Counted from the first letter of the stretch, positions 34,402 through 43,052 are shown. The stretch is DNA of 64,000 bases from Zoogloeaceae bacterium (GCA_024235595.1 JACKMC010000003.1:283648-347647); one strand, 5' to 3'. The notes: a model not told the origin generated them from the sequence alone. Program-made: numbers and translations.

Positions 34402-35398
34402 GACCGAGCTTCTCCATCACGATTCTGAATGCGCCTGGATCGATCTGTGCCGCGACCGGCAAGACCCATGCATCGGGCGGCGCGAAAGACGCGCATTTTA
34501 CCGCATCCTTGGCCGTCATCAGCACCGGATATGCATCGTCGAAACGCAGATCGCCTGCCTCGAAGCGGTGGTGGTCGGGAAAGGCATGGCATATCGGCTC
34601 GAGCCCCGCCTCGCGCAAGGTGTCGAAAAAACGCTCGGGGCGGCCGATTCCGGCCACTGCATGCACCCTCTTCCCACGCAGCCGGGCAAGCTCGAGATGC
34701 CGTGCCGAGCCATCCAGCGCATACAGATCGGACGGAAGCAGCGTCATCGCGAATACAGCGATCTTCCCGCAGGCGTGACGCAAGCGTTCGTCCATGGGGC
34801 CATGACGCAAAACCAGATCGGCCTCGGCCAGCCGCTCCGGCCCCTCGCGCAGCGGGCCGGAAGGAAGTCGGTAGCGGTTACCGAGCACCGCCTGATCGAG
34901 CACGATCACCTCCACCGCCCGTGCCATTGCGTAATGCTGCAGGCCATCGTCGCTGATAAGCACGGTGCACTCCGGACAGGCCGCGACCAGCGCCCGCGCC
35001 GCCGCGACGCGGTCACGGCCGACGAAGACCGGCGCTTTCGTGAGCGCCGCCAGCAACACGGGCTCGTCGCCATAGACAAGCGGGTCCGCACTCTCGACAG
35101 GCACCTGCGCGACACCCTCGAGTTGCCCGCCGTAACCACGGCTCAGGATCCCAGGCTCATGCCCCGCCTCGCGAAACCGCTGGCACAACCACGCCACCAC
35201 GGGGGTCTTGCCGCTGCCACCGACAGCGATGTTGCCGACCACGACCACCGGCCGCGGCGCACGATGCACCGTCAGTATGCCAGCGCGGTACAGCAGTCGT
35301 CGAAGGAAGGAGAGCGCAGCGAAGAGCGACGACAGGGGCAGCAGCAGACGAGCCCTCAAGCCGCGCGCCTGCCAGAACTCCGGTGCGCTGCCCGCCAC
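34382..35398 (-). CDS. lpxK: Tetraacyldisaccharide 4'-kinase
   Basis: 338 residues, GTG start at 35398, ten bases after exbD. Phosphorylates lipid A disaccharide at the 4' position at the inner membrane. One N-terminal membrane-associated helix; P-loop VVVVGNIAVGGSGKTPVVAW; LSRGYGG, SDDGLQHYAMARAVEV and FPDHHRF are conserved. The end overlaps the Trm112 start. Confidence 0.95.
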   Translation of the reverse strand: MAGSAPEFWQARGLRARLLLPLSSLFAALSFLRRLLYRAGILTVHRAPRPVVVVGNIAVGGSGKTPVVAWLCQRFREAGHEPGILSRGYGGQLEGVAQVPVESADPLVYGDEPVLLAALTKAPVFVGRDRVAAARALVAACPECTVLISDDGLQHYAMARAVEVIVLDQAVLGNRYRLPSGPLREGPERLAEADLVLRHGPMDERLRHACGKIAVFAMTLLPSDLYALDGSARHLELARLRGKRVHAVAGIGRPERFFDTLREAGLEPICHAFPDHHRFEAGDLRFDDAYPVLMTAKDAVKCASFAPPDAWVLPVAAQIDPGAFRIVMEKLGHGQSSA

Positions 35399-35407
35399 TG
35401 TCAGCGC

Positions 35408-35830
35408 CTATCGCTTTGCGGTCTGCGTGGCGAAGGAAATCTGCTCAAGCCCCGCCTGCTGCGCGGCCTGCATCACGTCGATGACGCTCTGATGCGTGGC
35501 CTTGGCGTCGGCGCTGATGATCACGACCGGCGACTTGGCGGCGGCGCCCGCCGCCCTGCCGAGCGCAGCCGCGATCGAAGCGACATCGCGCGCACCCACG
35601 GGACGCTTGTCGATGAGCACGTCCCCGCTTGCGGTGACCGCCACGTTCACCTCGTTGGGCTCGCTCTCGGTTGCCTCCGCGGCTGAACTGGGCAGGTTGA
35701 TCTCGAGCCCGGCGAAGCGAGAATAGGTGGTCGTCAGCATCAGGAAGATGATGATCACCAGCAGCACGTCGATCAGCGGAATCAGATTGATCTCGGGCTC
35801 TTCCTGGCGGCGATTGGACTGGAATCTCAT
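35408..35830 (-). CDS. exbD: ExbD/TolR-type proton-channel protein
   Basis: 140 residues. One N-terminal transmembrane helix (about 15-37) with the proton-path Asp in NLIPLIDVLLVIIIFLM, preceded by the ExbD-family EEPEINLIPLI. Cytosolic N-terminus, periplasmic peptidoglycan-binding C-domain. Works with ExbB (15 bases upstream) to energise outer-membrane processes with a TonB-like or Tol-like partner encoded elsewhere. Confidence 0.9.
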   Translation of the reverse strand: MRFQSNRRQEEPEINLIPLIDVLLVIIIFLMLTTTYSRFAGLEINLPSSAAEATESEPNEVNVAVTASGDVLIDKRPVGARDVASIAAALGRAAGAAAKSPVVIISADAKATHQSVIDVMQAAQQAGLEQISFATQTAKR

Positions 35831-35845
35831 CGCGGCATCCGTCGA

Positions 35846-36454
35846 TCAGTTGCGCCGCTCGCCATGGACCACCTCGACCAGCTTGACGGCCTGTTGCTCC
35901 ATGTCGATCACGAACGCATTGACCAGGGCGCGAAAATGGCGCCAGAAGATCATGCTCGGGATGGCGATCATCAACCCGAATCCGGTGTTGTAGAGAGCGA
36001 TCGAGATGCCATGGGCGAGTTGTTGCGGGCTGCCGCCCGAAGGCCCTTGCGAGCCGAAGATCTCGATCATGCCGACGATGGTGCCGAACAGTCCCATCAG
36101 CGGACTGATCGAGGCGATGGTGCCGAGCGTGGTCAGAAAGCGTTCCATGTCGTGAACGACGGCCCGACCCGCCTCCTCGATCGACTCCTTCATCACCTCG
36201 CGCGGGCTCTTGACACTTCTCAAGCCAGCCGCAAGTACGCGGCCCAGCGGCGAGTGGGCCGCAACGCGATTGACCATGTCACCCGTAACCCCTTTCTGAC
36301 GATATTCGGCCACGATCTTCTCGAGCAGGCCGGGCGGAACGATCTTGGCACGCCGCAAGGTGATTGAGCGTTCGATGATCAGCGCCACAGCAATGACTGA
36401 TGCAAACAACAGCGGCCAGATCGGCCATCCTGCAGCCTCGATGATTGCGAACAC
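35846..36454 (-). CDS. exbB: ExbB/TolQ-type proton-channel protein
   Basis: 202 residues, opening at the GTG at 36454 (MFAIIEAAGWPIWPLL, GGGAG upstream with eight-base spacing; another GTG three codons earlier is less likely). Three membrane helices, with GTIASISPLMGLFGTIVGMIEIF and ALYNTGFGLMIAIPSMIFWRHF being the conserved core. Neighbour exbD and the following lpxK form an envelope operon. Confidence 0.9.
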   Translation of the reverse strand: MFAIIEAAGWPIWPLLFASVIAVALIIERSITLRRAKIVPPGLLEKIVAEYRQKGVTGDMVNRVAAHSPLGRVLAAGLRSVKSPREVMKESIEEAGRAVVHDMERFLTTLGTIASISPLMGLFGTIVGMIEIFGSQGPSGGSPQQLAHGISIALYNTGFGLMIAIPSMIFWRHFRALVNAFVIDMEQQAVKLVEVVHGERRN

Positions 36455-36856
36455 GCCAAACACTCCCGGATTGCCAAACGCAGGACTCTATCCTTGCCAC
36501 GTCGCATTCTGCAAGTTCCCGCACCATCGCAATTGCACGAGGGAATCCAAAGCAATCCACAAATCCTGTGGATAACTTTGTGGATCAAGTCCAATGAAGT
36601 GCCCGGAAGTACCGGAAATCAAGGGAATCCGGTCCCTAGGTCAAAAATGAGGCAATATTTTTCTTATTATTATTCAATCGCTTACGCTATTTTTCTTCAT
36701 TCGATCGCTTTTCGACACGGCAGCTTGACAAGCAACGAACGCTGTGGATGCAACGCTCTCTCGGGGCGCCAGGGCCAAGTCCGGGCTTTCACGCAGGCTC
36801 AAGAAACCACGGACTGCCAGCCTGCATCGGTGGCGTCTTGCCGCTAGAATGGCGAG
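36455..36856. other. 402-base divergent intergenic region (exbB / xseA)
   Basis: Divergent spacer with a strikingly AT-rich stretch (36650-36705) in a GC-rich genome and DnaA-box-like sites at 36553-36587 plus a weaker one near 36743. A TAGAAT -10-like box lies just before xseA (36847-36852). No gene was recognised. Confidence 0.6.
36553..36587. promoter_or_regulatory. Cluster of three DnaA-box-like 9-mers
   Basis: TGTGGATAA (36567-36575) is the exact complement of the E. coli consensus TTATCCACA. TGTGGATCA (36579-36587) has one mismatch in the same orientation, and CAATCCACA (36553-36561) has two in the opposite. They sit beside an AT-rich stretch (36650-36705). Confidence 0.5.
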
Positions 36857-38236
36857 ATGCGCTTCGACAGCGAAACTCCTGCAGCCCGCCACCGAGAGAC
36901 GATCTCCGTTTCCGAGCTCAACGCCCTCGCACGCCGCGCCCTGGAGTCCGCAATTCCGCTGCATTGGGTCGCCGGCGAAATCTCGAATCTCACCCGCGCG
37001 GCCTCCGGGCACATCTATTTCACCCTCAAGGACGAACAGGCGCAGGTGCGCTGCACGCTCTGGCGCAGCAAGGCCCAACTATTGCCCTTCCAGCTGGCGC
37101 ATGGACAGAAAGTCGAGGTCAGGGCCTTGCCTACGCTCTATGAGGCTCGCGGGGACTACCAGCTCAGCGTCGAGACGGTCCGCCGGGCCGGCGTGGGCAA
37201 CCTGTTCGAAGCCTTTGTGCAACTGCGCGACCGGCTCGAACGCGAAGGCCTCTTCAGCACGGACGGCAAGCGGCCCTTGCCGACCTATCCGCGGGGCCTG
37301 GGACTTGTCACCTCACTGCAGGCGGCGGCCCTCAAGGACGTGCTGGCAGCCATTCGCCGGCGAGCGCCACATCTCGCGGTGACGATCTATCCGGCCCAGG
37401 TACAGGGTCAGGAGGCGCCAGGCGCGCTGCGCAAGGCGATCGAGACCGCAGGCAGCAGGGCCGTGCAGGATGGCATCGAGGTGCTGCTGCTGGTGCGCGG
37501 CGGGGGCAGTCTCGAGGACCTGTGGTCCTTCAATGACGAAGCCCTGGCCCGTGCCATCCGCGCCTGCCCCGTTCCCGTGATCTCCGGCGTCGGCCACGAA
37601 ACCGATTTCACCATCGCCGACTTCGTCGCCGACCTGCGCGCCGCCACGCCGACGGCTGCTGCCGAACTCGCCACAGCGGGCTACCATGCGATCGCGCAGC
37701 GCCTCGACCAGCTCGCCGCGCGACTCGGGCGTGCCATCGCGCGCCGGCTCGAAAACGCAGCGCAACGCCTCGATCGCACCGCGATCCATCTCGTTCATCC
37801 CCGTGAATGTCTGGTTCGCGCAGGAGATCGCCTCGAGAACCTGAGCGCGCGCCTGCACCGGGCGGCCGACGCGGGCATGGAGCGCCGCGCTCGAATGCTC
37901 GACAATCTGCGCACAAGGCTCACCGCCAGGCGCCCCGACGCGCGCCTCATGAAGGACCATCTCGGCCAGCTCGATGCCCGCATGGCCCGGGCAGCAGCGC
38001 AACTGCTGCGCCGCAGACAGGAACGCATCGACGCCATCGCCTCGAGTCTCGCCCACCTCAACCCGGCCTCGGTGCTCGCACGCGGCTATGGCATCGTGCG
38101 CGACGCAAACGGAAAGGTCATCCGCGATGCGGCGCTGATCGGACCGGGCGAGGCGCTCGAGGTCAGGGTCTCGCGAGGCCATCTCGAGGCCATCGTGACA
38201 GCCAGCCACCCTGCGAGCGGCTCCGAAAGGTCCTGA
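36857..38236 (+). CDS. xseA: Exodeoxyribonuclease VII large subunit
   Basis: 459 residues. OB-fold N-terminus (ISVSELNALARRALE, VAGEISNLTRAASGHIYFTLK), core with RGLGLVTSLQAAALKDVLA, the SLEDLWSFNDEALARAI block and GVGHETDFTIADFVADLRAATPTAAAELA. Long coiled coil (about 270-400) ahead of the C-terminus. Degrades single-stranded DNA together with XseB, whose gene is not adjacent. sodB follows 94 bases downstream. Confidence 0.95.
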   Translation: MRFDSETPAARHRETISVSELNALARRALESAIPLHWVAGEISNLTRAASGHIYFTLKDEQAQVRCTLWRSKAQLLPFQLAHGQKVEVRALPTLYEARGDYQLSVETVRRAGVGNLFEAFVQLRDRLEREGLFSTDGKRPLPTYPRGLGLVTSLQAAALKDVLAAIRRRAPHLAVTIYPAQVQGQEAPGALRKAIETAGSRAVQDGIEVLLLVRGGGSLEDLWSFNDEALARAIRACPVPVISGVGHETDFTIADFVADLRAATPTAAAELATAGYHAIAQRLDQLAARLGRAIARRLENAAQRLDRTAIHLVHPRECLVRAGDRLENLSARLHRAADAGMERRARMLDNLRTRLTARRPDARLMKDHLGQLDARMARAAAQLLRRRQERIDAIASSLAHLNPASVLARGYGIVRDANGKVIRDAALIGPGEALEVRVSRGHLEAIVTASHPASGSERS

Positions 38237-38262
38237 GCAATGCGCTTGCAATGGCACCGTAA

Positions 38263-38292
38263 TTGTCATGGCCACCCAATCCCGACTAGAAT
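38263..38292 (+). promoter_or_regulatory. Sigma-70-type promoter of sodB, overlapped by a palindrome
   Basis: TTGTCA (38263-38268), 18-base spacer, TAGAAT (38287-38292), 38 bases before the ATG. The -10 is flanked by CCCGAC/GTCGGG (38281-38299), an inverted repeat with a seven-base centre. Confidence 0.55.
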
Positions 38293-38330
38293 CGTCGGGC
38301 TCTGATCGAAAACAAACCCAGGAGAACCAG

Positions 38331-38915
38331 ATGGAACACACCCTTCCCGCCCTGCCCTATGCGAAAACCGCGCTTGCTCCCCATATTTCGGAAGAAACGC
38401 TCGAGTTCCACTACGGCAAGCACCATCAGGCTTACGTTACCAATCTCAACAACCTGATCAAAGGTACCGAGTACGAGAACCTCGACCTCGAGGCGATCGT
38501 CAAGAAGGCCCCGGCCGGCGGCATCTACAACAACTCCGCCCAGGTCTGGAACCACACCTTCTTCTGGAGTTCCATGAAGCCCAATGGCGGTGGCGCTCCG
38601 AGCGGCGCGCTGGCCGATGCCATCAACGCCAAGTGGGGTTCCTTCGACGAATTCAAGAAGGCCTTCCAAGCCTCGGCCGTCGGCAACTTCGGTTCCGGCT
38701 GGACCTGGCTGGTGAAGAAATCCGATGGCTCGGTCGACATCGTCAACATGGGTGCCGCCGGCACGCCGCTGACCACCGGTGACAAGGCCCTGCTGTGCAT
38801 CGACGTATGGGAGCATGCCTATTACATCGACTACCGCAATGCCCGCCCGAAGTTCGTCGAGACCTTCCTGAACAATCTCGCCAACTGGGATTTCGCTGCG
38901 GCCAACTTCGCTTGA
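38331..38915 (+). CDS. sodB: Superoxide dismutase (Fe type)
   Basis: 194 residues, cytosolic. Metal ligands: the His in LEFHYGKHHQAYV (about 27), His in AQVWNHTFFWSS (about 75), and Asp/His in CIDVWEHAYYIDYRN. The ATG at 38331 has GGAG upstream. AQVWNHTFFWSSM plus the conserved GSGWTWLV fits Fe-SOD better than Mn-SOD. Terminator behind. Confidence 0.95.
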   Translation: MEHTLPALPYAKTALAPHISEETLEFHYGKHHQAYVTNLNNLIKGTEYENLDLEAIVKKAPAGGIYNNSAQVWNHTFFWSSMKPNGGGAPSGALADAINAKWGSFDEFKKAFQASAVGNFGSGWTWLVKKSDGSVDIVNMGAAGTPLTTGDKALLCIDVWEHAYYIDYRNARPKFVETFLNNLANWDFAAANFA

Positions 38916-38952
38916 GCTGAATCCGGCGCAGTCCTTCGCTGAAGGACAGTTG

Positions 38953-38984
38953 AAAAAGGCATCCGCAGGGATGCCTTTTCTTTT
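38953..38984. terminator. Bidirectional intrinsic terminator between sodB and tupA
   Basis: 11-bp stem AAAAGGCATCC/GGATGCCTTTT with a 4-base loop, plus CTTTTG on the plus strand and TTTTT on the minus strand. Serves sodB and the end of the aor-tup operon, whose stop lies at 39001. Confidence 0.92.
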
Positions 38985-39000
38985 GCCCGCGCTCGTCCGC

Positions 39001-39810
39001 CTACTTCATCGGGAAGAAGAGTTGCTCGCCACCCAGTTTGTAGGACGCGATCGCCGCCGCGCCTTCGTCCGAGGTAAGCCAGTCGATGAAGGTTTCGGCG
39101 AGGGCCTTCTTGACATGCGGATGACGCTCCGGGTTGACCAGGATGGCGCCGTAGGGGTTGAAGAGTTTGGCGTCGCCCGAGTAGAGAATCGCCAGGCCCT
39201 GGCGGTTCTTGAAGTTGGCCCAGGTGCCACGGTCGGTAAGCGTGTAGGCGCCCATGCCGGCGGCCATGTTGAGGGTCGGCCCCATGCCCGCGCCGGCCTC
39301 CTTGTACCAATCCCGGCCCGACGGCGTCACATCCACCGACTTCCAGAAGCGCTGCTCGGCGGAGTGCGTGCCGCTGCGGTCGCCGCGCGACACGAAGGTC
39401 GCCGCGCTGCTGGCAATCTTCTTGAAGGCATCGCCCGCGTCGCTTGCGGACTTGATCGCGGCCGGATCGTCAGTGGGGCCGACCATCACGAAGTCGTTGT
39501 ACATCACGTTCTTGCGATATGCGCCATAGCCTTCGGCGACGAAGGCGTCTTCCTTGGCTCGGTCATGAACCAGCAAGGCATCCGCATCGCCTCGCCGGCC
39601 GACGTCGAGAGCCTGACCGGTGCCGAGCGCCACGACCTTGACGGTGATGCCCGTCTTCTTCTCGAAGATCGGCAGGATATGTCCGAAAAGCCCGGACTGC
39701 TCGGTTGAAGTGGTCGATGCCAGCGTGATCGAATCCGCCGCGACCGCGCCCAGCGCTGCCAGCGAAAATGCGCTTGCGACGAACAGTCGCTTCAGAATGC
39801 CATTTGCCAC
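39001..39810 (-). CDS. tupA: Tungstate ABC transporter, substrate-binding protein
   Basis: 269 residues, GTG start at 39810. Signal peptide (about 1-24, GAVAAD cleavage). The TupA signature LASTTSTEQSGLFGHILPIF starts the mature protein; SRGDRSGTHSAEQRFWKS and RGTWANFKN are typical of the tungstate/molybdate-binding type. High affinity for tungstate is inferred from the family. Last gene of the eight-gene series; start overlaps tupC by 19 bases. Confidence 0.93.
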   Translation of the reverse strand: MANGILKRLFVASAFSLAALGAVAADSITLASTTSTEQSGLFGHILPIFEKKTGITVKVVALGTGQALDVGRRGDADALLVHDRAKEDAFVAEGYGAYRKNVMYNDFVMVGPTDDPAAIKSASDAGDAFKKIASSAATFVSRGDRSGTHSAEQRFWKSVDVTPSGRDWYKEAGAGMGPTLNMAAGMGAYTLTDRGTWANFKNRQGLAILYSGDAKLFNPYGAILVNPERHPHVKKALAETFIDWLTSDEGAAAIASYKLGGEQLFFPMK

Positions 39811-40511
39811 GGGAGTTCTCCTTGTATGAAAAGCCTCGCTTCCTCCGAGGCGGGTCGCCGAAAAAATTCACCGACCGGGACATGCTCGCGCACCCGGCCA
39901 TTTGCCATGAACACCACATCGTCGGCAAGCCGGGTCGCCTGCCCTAGATTGTGCGTTGTCATAACGATTTTGCAACCCTCGGTGCGGATCTCGCGAATGA
40001 TCCGCTCGACCATCTCTGCGCCCGACGGGTCGAGGCTTGCGGTGGGCTCGTCGAGCAGCAGCAGGCGCGGCCTCGTCAGCCAGGCGCGCGCCAGCGCCAG
40101 ACGCTGCCGCTCGCCACCCGAAAGCTGCCGGGCGCTGTCCTTTGCCCGATCGGCGAGACCCACGCGTTCGAGCATCGCCCAGGCGCTCGCCTGCCGCTCG
40201 GCACGGCCCACTCCGAGCGGAATCAGGCCCAGTGCCGCGTTTTCGATCACCGCGGCGCGCAGCATGATCGGCTGCTGGAACACCATCGCAACCCCGGCCG
40301 GGCAATCCTGCTGCACGCCCCAGCGCAGCTGCCCGCCCGACGGCACGAGCAGGCCGCAGAGGATTCTGAGCAACACGCTCTTGCCAGCCCCGTTCGGACC
40401 GAGCACCACCGAGATGCCCTCGCCCCCTAGGGTCAGGTCGAGCCCTTGCAGGACCGCATGGCCATTGGGTACGAAACGCAGGTCGGAAGCCGAGATGGGA
40501 AACATGGACAT
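39792..40511 (-). CDS. tupC: Tungstate ABC transporter, ATP-binding protein
   Basis: 239 residues. Walker A GPNGAGKSVLLRIL, Q loop QQPIMLRAAVIENAALG, signature QLSGGERQRLALARA, Walker B LLLLDEPTASLDP and H loop MTTHNLGQ are complete. Start ATG at 40511 overlaps the tupB TGA (ATGA). No MOP/regulatory domain at the C-terminus. Confidence 0.93.
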   Translation of the reverse strand: MSMFPISASDLRFVPNGHAVLQGLDLTLGGEGISVVLGPNGAGKSVLLRILCGLLVPSGGQLRWGVQQDCPAGVAMVFQQPIMLRAAVIENAALGLIPLGVGRAERQASAWAMLERVGLADRAKDSARQLSGGERQRLALARAWLTRPRLLLLDEPTASLDPSGAEMVERIIREIRTEGCKIVMTTHNLGQATRLADDVVFMANGRVREHVPVGEFFRRPASEEARLFIQGELPWQMAF

Positions 40512-41221
40512 CAGTCGAAGCGCCGCATGGCCCAGTTACGAACAGAGAAAGCCAGGCCGTTGAGCAACAGGATAAGGGCGATCAGCACCAGCCCCAGGGC
40601 AATCGCGAGCGGCAGATCGCCCTTGCTGGTTTCGAGCGCAATCGATGTCGTCATGACTCGCGTCGAGCGGTCGATATTACCGCCTACGATCATCACCGCC
40701 CCGACTTCCGACATTGCCCGCCCCAGCCCGGCCAGCACGGCCACGAACAGGGAATAGCGGCAGTCGTAGAGCAGCGTGCGCACCGACTGCCGCCAGTTGA
40801 ATCTCATCGCCGCGAACTCTTCCGCGTACTCGCGCCAGGCGTCCTCCACGACCTGTCTCGAGATCGCCGCCATGAGAGGCACGACGAGCACGACCTGGGC
40901 AATCACCATGGCGGTCGGCGTATATAGCAAGCCAAGCTCGCCGAAGGGCCCCGAGCGCGACAAAAGCAGGTATACGACGACGCCGACGACGACCGAAGGC
41001 AGCCCCATGAAGCCGTTTGCCACGATGGCCAGCGTCTGCTTGCCGGGAAAACGTCCCACAGCCAGGCAGGCGCCCGCCGGCAGACCGATCAGCAGGCCGA
41101 TCGCAACCGCGAGGCCGCTGACCTGCAGCGACAGCAGCGCAATCTCGAGCACCTGGTGATCGAAAGCCGCTATCAGCGAGAGTGCCTCGGAAAAGGCCGC
41201 ACCAATCCCGCCGATCGACAA
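40511..41221 (-). CDS. tupB: Tungstate ABC transporter, permease
   Basis: 236 residues, five or six helices, with the BPD-type cytoplasmic loop WREYAEEFAAMRFNWRQSV (EAA-like). TTG start at 41221, directly after the TGA of the upstream gene (TGATTG), so coupled. It pairs with TupC and TupA, all three in the order B-C-A. Confidence 0.9.
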   Translation of the reverse strand: MSIGGIGAAFSEALSLIAAFDHQVLEIALLSLQVSGLAVAIGLLIGLPAGACLAVGRFPGKQTLAIVANGFMGLPSVVVGVVVYLLLSRSGPFGELGLLYTPTAMVIAQVVLVVPLMAAISRQVVEDAWREYAEEFAAMRFNWRQSVRTLLYDCRYSLFVAVLAGLGRAMSEVGAVMIVGGNIDRSTRVMTTSIALETSKGDLPLAIALGLVLIALILLLNGLAFSVRNWAMRRFD

Positions 41222-41530
41222 TCAGCCGCCTCCCCGCTGCATCGCGAGGTCGAGCCGCCCGAGCAGCGCAGCACAATCGGCAACGTCGCCCTCACGGAAC
41301 TCATACACCGCATTCAGTACCGGTATGACGAACAGCCCGATGCGTCGCGGCGCCGCTTCGGACAGGGAGATGTCGAGCACGACATCGCCTTCGCTGACCC
41401 GGAAGACGTTTTCGGCGGGATGTTCGAAACCGCGCGGATGCGCCAGCCCAAGTGCCCGCACGAACTCTGCGCGCGTCGAGCCGATTTCTCGCTCGAAACG
41501 CATCGGCGTTGCCTCGCTGCGCGCCTGCAT
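41222..41530 (-). CDS. Uncharacterised protein of the aor-tup operon
   Basis: 102 residues, family not recognised. An N-terminal helix (TRAEFVRALGLA), then a probable beta-rich core (FRVSEGDVVLDISLSEAAPR, RRIGLFVIPVLNAVYEFREG) and a C-terminal helix ending RLDLAMQRGGG. No cysteine-rich metal motif and no signal peptide, hence cytosolic. It lies eight bases after the MoaD-like gene and directly before tupB, so coexpression is certain; an assembly or metal-insertion role for the tungsten enzyme is a guess. ATG 41503 is an alternative start. Confidence 0.72.
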   Translation of the reverse strand: MQARSEATPMRFEREIGSTRAEFVRALGLAHPRGFEHPAENVFRVSEGDVVLDISLSEAAPRRIGLFVIPVLNAVYEFREGDVADCAALLGRLDLAMQRGGG

Positions 41531-41538
41531 TGACGGGT

Positions 41539-41790
41539 TCAGCCTCCCGCCACGGGTGGCCAGATTGCGAGCTCGTCGCCATCCGACAGCGGGCTCGAGG
41601 CGCGTGCCTCCGGCGCAATGTAGAGCCCGTTCAGCAACACCAGATGGGCGTTGCGGGGCGGAATCCGGTAGACATCGATCATCTGTTGAATGGTCGTCCC
41701 GTCGTCGACATCGAGTTCGACCACGTTGCTCTTGCGATTGGGTGGCAACAGCTCCGTAAGACCAGCGAAAAGCTTGAAGCGGATCTTCAT
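41539..41790 (-). CDS. aorD: MoaD/ThiS-like sulfur carrier of the aor operon
   Basis: 83 residues, ubiquitin-like fold, with C-terminal WPPVAGG ending in the Gly-Gly used for thiocarboxylation. VELDVDDGTTIQQMIDVYRI, LVLLNGLYI and GDELAIWPP are typical. Start overlaps the upstream stop (ATGA, 41787-41790). A dedicated MoaD-type protein for the tungsten-pterin is plausible; the symbol follows the Aromatoleum aor operon naming as I remember it. Confidence 0.85.
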   Translation of the reverse strand: MKIRFKLFAGLTELLPPNRKSNVVELDVDDGTTIQQMIDVYRIPPRNAHLVLLNGLYIAPEARASSPLSDGDELAIWPPVAGG

Positions 41791-43052
41791 GCCGCCCGGC
41801 TCAGCGCCACCGGCTGAGTGTTCGCAACATAGGCCTCGAAGAAGGCGAAGGGATTGGCCAGCAGTCGATCCCGCCACACGCCGAGATGCAGTTGCCCCTG
41901 GATCAGCCCGCGGAGCGCCCCGACGTGATCGGTCAAGCCGATCGAGGTCGCGCCGACGAGCACGTCGTCACGGAACTGCAGGCTGATATAGCGGAAGCCA
42001 GCCTCGTCCACCCGCTCCACCCCCTGCGTGCCTTCGCCACCCCACCATTGGCCGAACGAGGAGGAAATGAGGCCCAGGGTATCGAGAACGTTGATTGCCA
42101 GCACCCCCGGCATGCGGGCGTCGCCACCCGCCATGTTGATCGCCGCGACACGCGCCTGGTCGACTGCGTTGGGCTGAATTGCCGATACCAGGTGCGCCCC
42201 GGTGAACAGGTCGGGCGCCTCGGCCACATCTCCTGCCGCATAAATGCCCGGGACCGAAGTCTGCATCCTGTCGTCAACCAGCACACCCTTGGCAACGTGC
42301 ACCGGTGAGCCCTCGAGAAAGCCGATGTTCGGCGCGACGCCCGCCGCGACGATGACCACGTCGCAGGGCAAGCACTCGCCGGTTGAGAGCCTGACCGACA
42401 GGGGCGCATCGCCGGTGCCATCGTCGATACGTTCGACACCCGCGCTGGTGCGTACACGGATGCCCTTGGATTCGACCCACTCGCGGATCATGTTGCCCGC
42501 CTTCGGGGTCATCATGCGCGGCACCATGCGGTCGCCCATCTCGACCACGGTGAGCTCGACACCGCGCGCCGCCAGCGCCTCCATGATGATGCAGCCGATG
42601 AAACCGGCACCGAGTTGCAGCACCCGGCTGCCCGGTTTGGTCAGCGCCGCGATCGCCCTCGCATCCTCGAGCGTCCAGCAGGTCTGGGTCTGGGGACGGT
42701 CGATACCCGGAATGGGCGGACGTACCGGATGGGAGCCCGACGCGACCAGCAATCTGTCGTAAGTGGTCGAGCTGCCGTCCTTGAACAGCAGCGTGCGCGC
42801 CTCGGTATCCACCGACACCACCCGTCCTTCATGCGTCGAGATTCGCTGCGATGAATAGTGGTCGGGCCGCTTGCGCAGATAAGTGCCCGCCTCGTCAATA
42901 TTGCCCTCGAGCAGATAGGGAATCGCCATCCGCGAGTAAGGTGGCTCGTTCTCGCAGCCCGCCAACAGGATTTCACTTGCGGGATCCGCGCGGCGCAGCG
43001 TTTCGGCCGCAACGACACCCGCGGGGCCGTTACCGATAATCACGTGTCTCAT
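41787..43052 (-). CDS. aorC: NAD(H)-dependent FAD subunit of aldehyde oxidoreductase
   Basis: 421 residues from the ATG at 43052. Pyridine nucleotide-disulfide oxidoreductase type: FAD motif VIIGNGPAGVVAAETLRR, NAD motif LQLGAGFIGCIIMEALAARG, and late FAD motif IYAAGDVAEAPDL. It lacks a redox-active disulfide CxxxxC. In Aromatoleum AOR, the FAD subunit passes electrons between the ferredoxin-like AorA and NAD+. It lies 111 bases after aorB and overlaps aorD. Confidence 0.9.
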   Translation of the reverse strand: MRHVIIGNGPAGVVAAETLRRADPASEILLAGCENEPPYSRMAIPYLLEGNIDEAGTYLRKRPDHYSSQRISTHEGRVVSVDTEARTLLFKDGSSTTYDRLLVASGSHPVRPPIPGIDRPQTQTCWTLEDARAIAALTKPGSRVLQLGAGFIGCIIMEALAARGVELTVVEMGDRMVPRMMTPKAGNMIREWVESKGIRVRTSAGVERIDDGTGDAPLSVRLSTGECLPCDVVIVAAGVAPNIGFLEGSPVHVAKGVLVDDRMQTSVPGIYAAGDVAEAPDLFTGAHLVSAIQPNAVDQARVAAINMAGGDARMPGVLAINVLDTLGLISSSFGQWWGGEGTQGVERVDEAGFRYISLQFRDDVLVGATSIGLTDHVGALRGLIQGQLHLGVWRDRLLANPFAFFEAYVANTQPVALSRAA

